A DNA stretch of 7,723 bases from Flavobacteriaceae bacterium (GTDB lineage Bacteria; Bacteroidota; Bacteroidia; Flavobacteriales; Flavobacteriaceae): the NCBI GenBank assembly GCA_002714815.1, contig PAYI01000033.1, positions 1 to 7,723 of the forward strand, given 5' to 3'. Shown here piece after piece: positions 6,357-7,723 of the stretch. Below the pieces are notes generated by a model. The model searched no databases. It saw nothing but the letters and a program-made list of their open reading frames with translations, and had not been told where the DNA came from. The first letter of the stretch is position 1. Every line of letters starts with the position of its first letter. The translations under genes were made by a program, and so were the position numbers.

Positions 6357-7723
6357 AGTGATGCTAAACTTTTTTCAAGTAAAGTTATTTTTTCTTTTGC
6401 GTCAGCTACTTTTTTCCGTTCTATAAAAACAACTTTCTCTGGTGCATTACTAACAAAATTTTTATTAGATAATTTTTTTTCTGCAGATTCAAGAAAACCT
6501 TTCATATAATTCAATTCATCATTCAATTTCTGACGTTCGGTTTCTAAATTATATGAAGCTTCGATAGGAATAAAAAATTCATAAGTATCCACACGAAAAC
6601 TACCACCAAAATTCTTTTTAGATACTAAATTGTAATTTATAGAATTTAGTCCTCCTATCTTTTTTATACTTGCTTCAAAAGGGAGAGGTTCATTATTTTT
6701 TTCTGTAAAAATATCAATGGTTTCTTTAAAAGAAATATTATTTTCCTTTCTGAAATTTCGAATTCCAGCAATTATTTCTTGAGCTAAGGAAAATGAAGAA
6801 ATAGGTTTGGAATCAAATTTTTCAGTCTTGGGCCAAAAAGAAATCATAAGAGCTTCGTCTTTATTTCTCGGAGAAATAAAATGCCATAATTCTTCAGTTA
6901 AAAAAGGCATAAATGGATGTAATAATCTTAAATTATTTTCAAATAGAGTTATTGTTTTTTCATAAGTCTCTTGATCTATTGATTCCCCATAACTAGGCTT
7001 TACCAACTCGAGAAACCAAGAACAGAAATCATCCCACATTAATTTATAGATTGACATTAGTGCATCTGAAATTCGATACTTTTCAAAATTTTTATTTACC
7101 CAAGACAAAGTTTTCTGAAAGTGATTTTCATACCATGTCAATGCTTCTTTTGATGCTGGCAAGGCAACTCTCTTGACATCTACTTCCCATCCTTCAATCA
7201 ATCGGTATGCGTTCCAAATCTTATTTGCAAAATTTTTTCCTTGCTGGCAAAGACTTTCATCAAAAAGTAAGTCGTTCCCTGCTGCAGAACTAAGCATTAA
7301 CCCCACCCGAACTGCATCGGCACCAAACTTATTAATAAGCTTTAATGGATCAGGGGAGTTCCCTAATTGTTTTGACATTTTCCTTCCATTTTTATCTCGA
7401 ACTAAGCCAGTTAAATAGACTTTGGTGAAAGGGGGGCTTTTTCGGTATTCATAACCTGACATTATCATGCGTGCAACCCAAAAGAATAGAATATCAGGAC
7501 CTGTAACTAAATCCTGGGTTGGGTAATAGTATTTAATATCTTCATTGATTGGATTTCGGATTCCATCAAATACTGAAATAGGCCATAGCCATGAGGAAAA
7601 CCAAGTATCAAGAACATCTTCATCTTGACTAAGATCACTCAAAGACAAGTTTTGATTTTTTGTTACTTTTTTAGCTTTTTCTAAAGCTTCTTCTGGCGTA
7701 ACTGCAACCACAAAATCTTGCTT
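6353..7723 (-). CDS. valS: Valyl-tRNA synthetase, 5' end cut by the window edge
   Basis: ValS is the class I synthetase that charges tRNA-Val with valine. The visible C-terminal part is 456 residues plus stop, roughly half of the usual 870-950, and the frame is still open at the right edge, so any start inside the window would be artificial. Visible residues 36-48, DVLDTWFSSWLWP, are in the catalytic core. GPDILFFWVARM follows, then the ATP-binding loop KMSKQ at 115-119 (nucleotides 7381-7367), a form of KMSKS. The anticodon-binding helical domain comes next. The last 66 residues, from about 391, are charged and helical, matching the C-terminal coiled-coil arm that grips tRNA in ValS. The HIGH motif and most of the editing domain lie outside the window. 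The gene converges on psd, with four bases of overlap. Confidence 0.96.
   Translation of the reverse strand, partial: KQDFVVAVTPEEALEKAKKVTKNQNLSLSDLSQDEDVLDTWFSSWLWPISVFDGIRNPINEDIKYYYPTQDLVTGPDILFFWVARMIMSGYEYRKSPPFTKVYLTGLVRDKNGRKMSKQLGNSPDPLKLINKFGADAVRVGLMLSSAAGNDLLFDESLCQQGKNFANKIWNAYRLIEGWEVDVKRVALPASKEALTWYENHFQKTLSWVNKNFEKYRISDALMSIYKLMWDDFCSWFLELVKPSYGESIDQETYEKTITLFENNLRLLHPFMPFLTEELWHFISPRNKDEALMISFWPKTEKFDSKPISSFSLAQEIIAGIRNFRKENNISFKETIDIFTEKNNEPLPFEASIKKIGGLNSINYNLVSKKNFGGSFRVDTYEFFIPIEASYNLETERQKLNDELNYMKGFLESAEKKLSNKNFVSNAPEKVVFIERKKVADAKEKITLLEKSLASL

Noticed and set aside
6367..6393. AACTTT/AAAGTT stem followed by a T-rich run just after psd, a possible terminator
   Set aside because: The six-pair stem has a single G-C pair and an eight-base loop, and it is fully explained as the lysine- and glutamate-rich end of valS. 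It is too weak to call.
1..7723. A hidden defence, mobile or otherwise novel multi-gene system
   Set aside because: Nearly every base is taken up by recognisable housekeeping genes in a familiar flavobacterial order. I found no repeats, integrase, transposase, toxin-antitoxin pair or CRISPR-like array on either strand.

Overview
The window is AT-rich bacterial DNA that reads throughout as Bacteroidota, most likely order Flavobacteriales and plausibly a compact marine lineage. Evidence for this: the gene order birA / rsfS-ftsH-LUD-cdsA-psd is characteristic of Flavobacteriia (recalled from family knowledge, not searched here); the proteins have flavobacterial-type sequences; Shine-Dalgarno sites are almost absent; and matches to the Bacteroidota promoter box TAnnTTTG sit in front of two transcription units. 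I cannot name the genus from sequence alone.

Layout from left to right. A Nudix hydrolase gene on the minus strand runs off the left edge. It is divergent from pyrE, with only six bases between the two start codons. pyrE (UMP synthesis) converges on birA (biotin ligase, minus strand), and their 3' ends overlap by 14 bases. birA is divergent from a plus-strand run of five genes: rsfS (ribosome silencing factor), ftsH (membrane AAA+ protease), a small LUD-domain protein of unknown function, cdsA (CDP-diacylglycerol synthase) and psd (phosphatidylserine decarboxylase). psd converges on valS (valyl-tRNA synthetase, minus strand), overlapping it by four bases, and valS runs off the right edge.

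The five-gene run has a membrane theme. FtsH is the membrane-anchored quality-control protease. CdsA makes CDP-diacylglycerol, and Psd makes phosphatidylethanolamine after a phosphatidylserine synthase encoded outside the window. RsfS adds a translation-control element at the front. The other genes are housekeeping: pyrimidine synthesis, protein biotinylation, tRNA charging and nucleotide clean-up.

Coding density is very high. The only gaps over 20 bases are about 57 bases (birA/rsfS) and 64 bases (LUD gene/cdsA). I see no mobile element, CRISPR array, tRNA, rRNA, phage gene or defence system, and no evidence of a new multi-gene system. The points worth a second look are small: a possibly leaderless pyrE whose promoter box contains the start codon of the opposing Nudix gene, a non-ATG start plus an Asp-to-Asn change in CdsA, two overlapping convergent gene ends, and the uncharacterised LUD protein.
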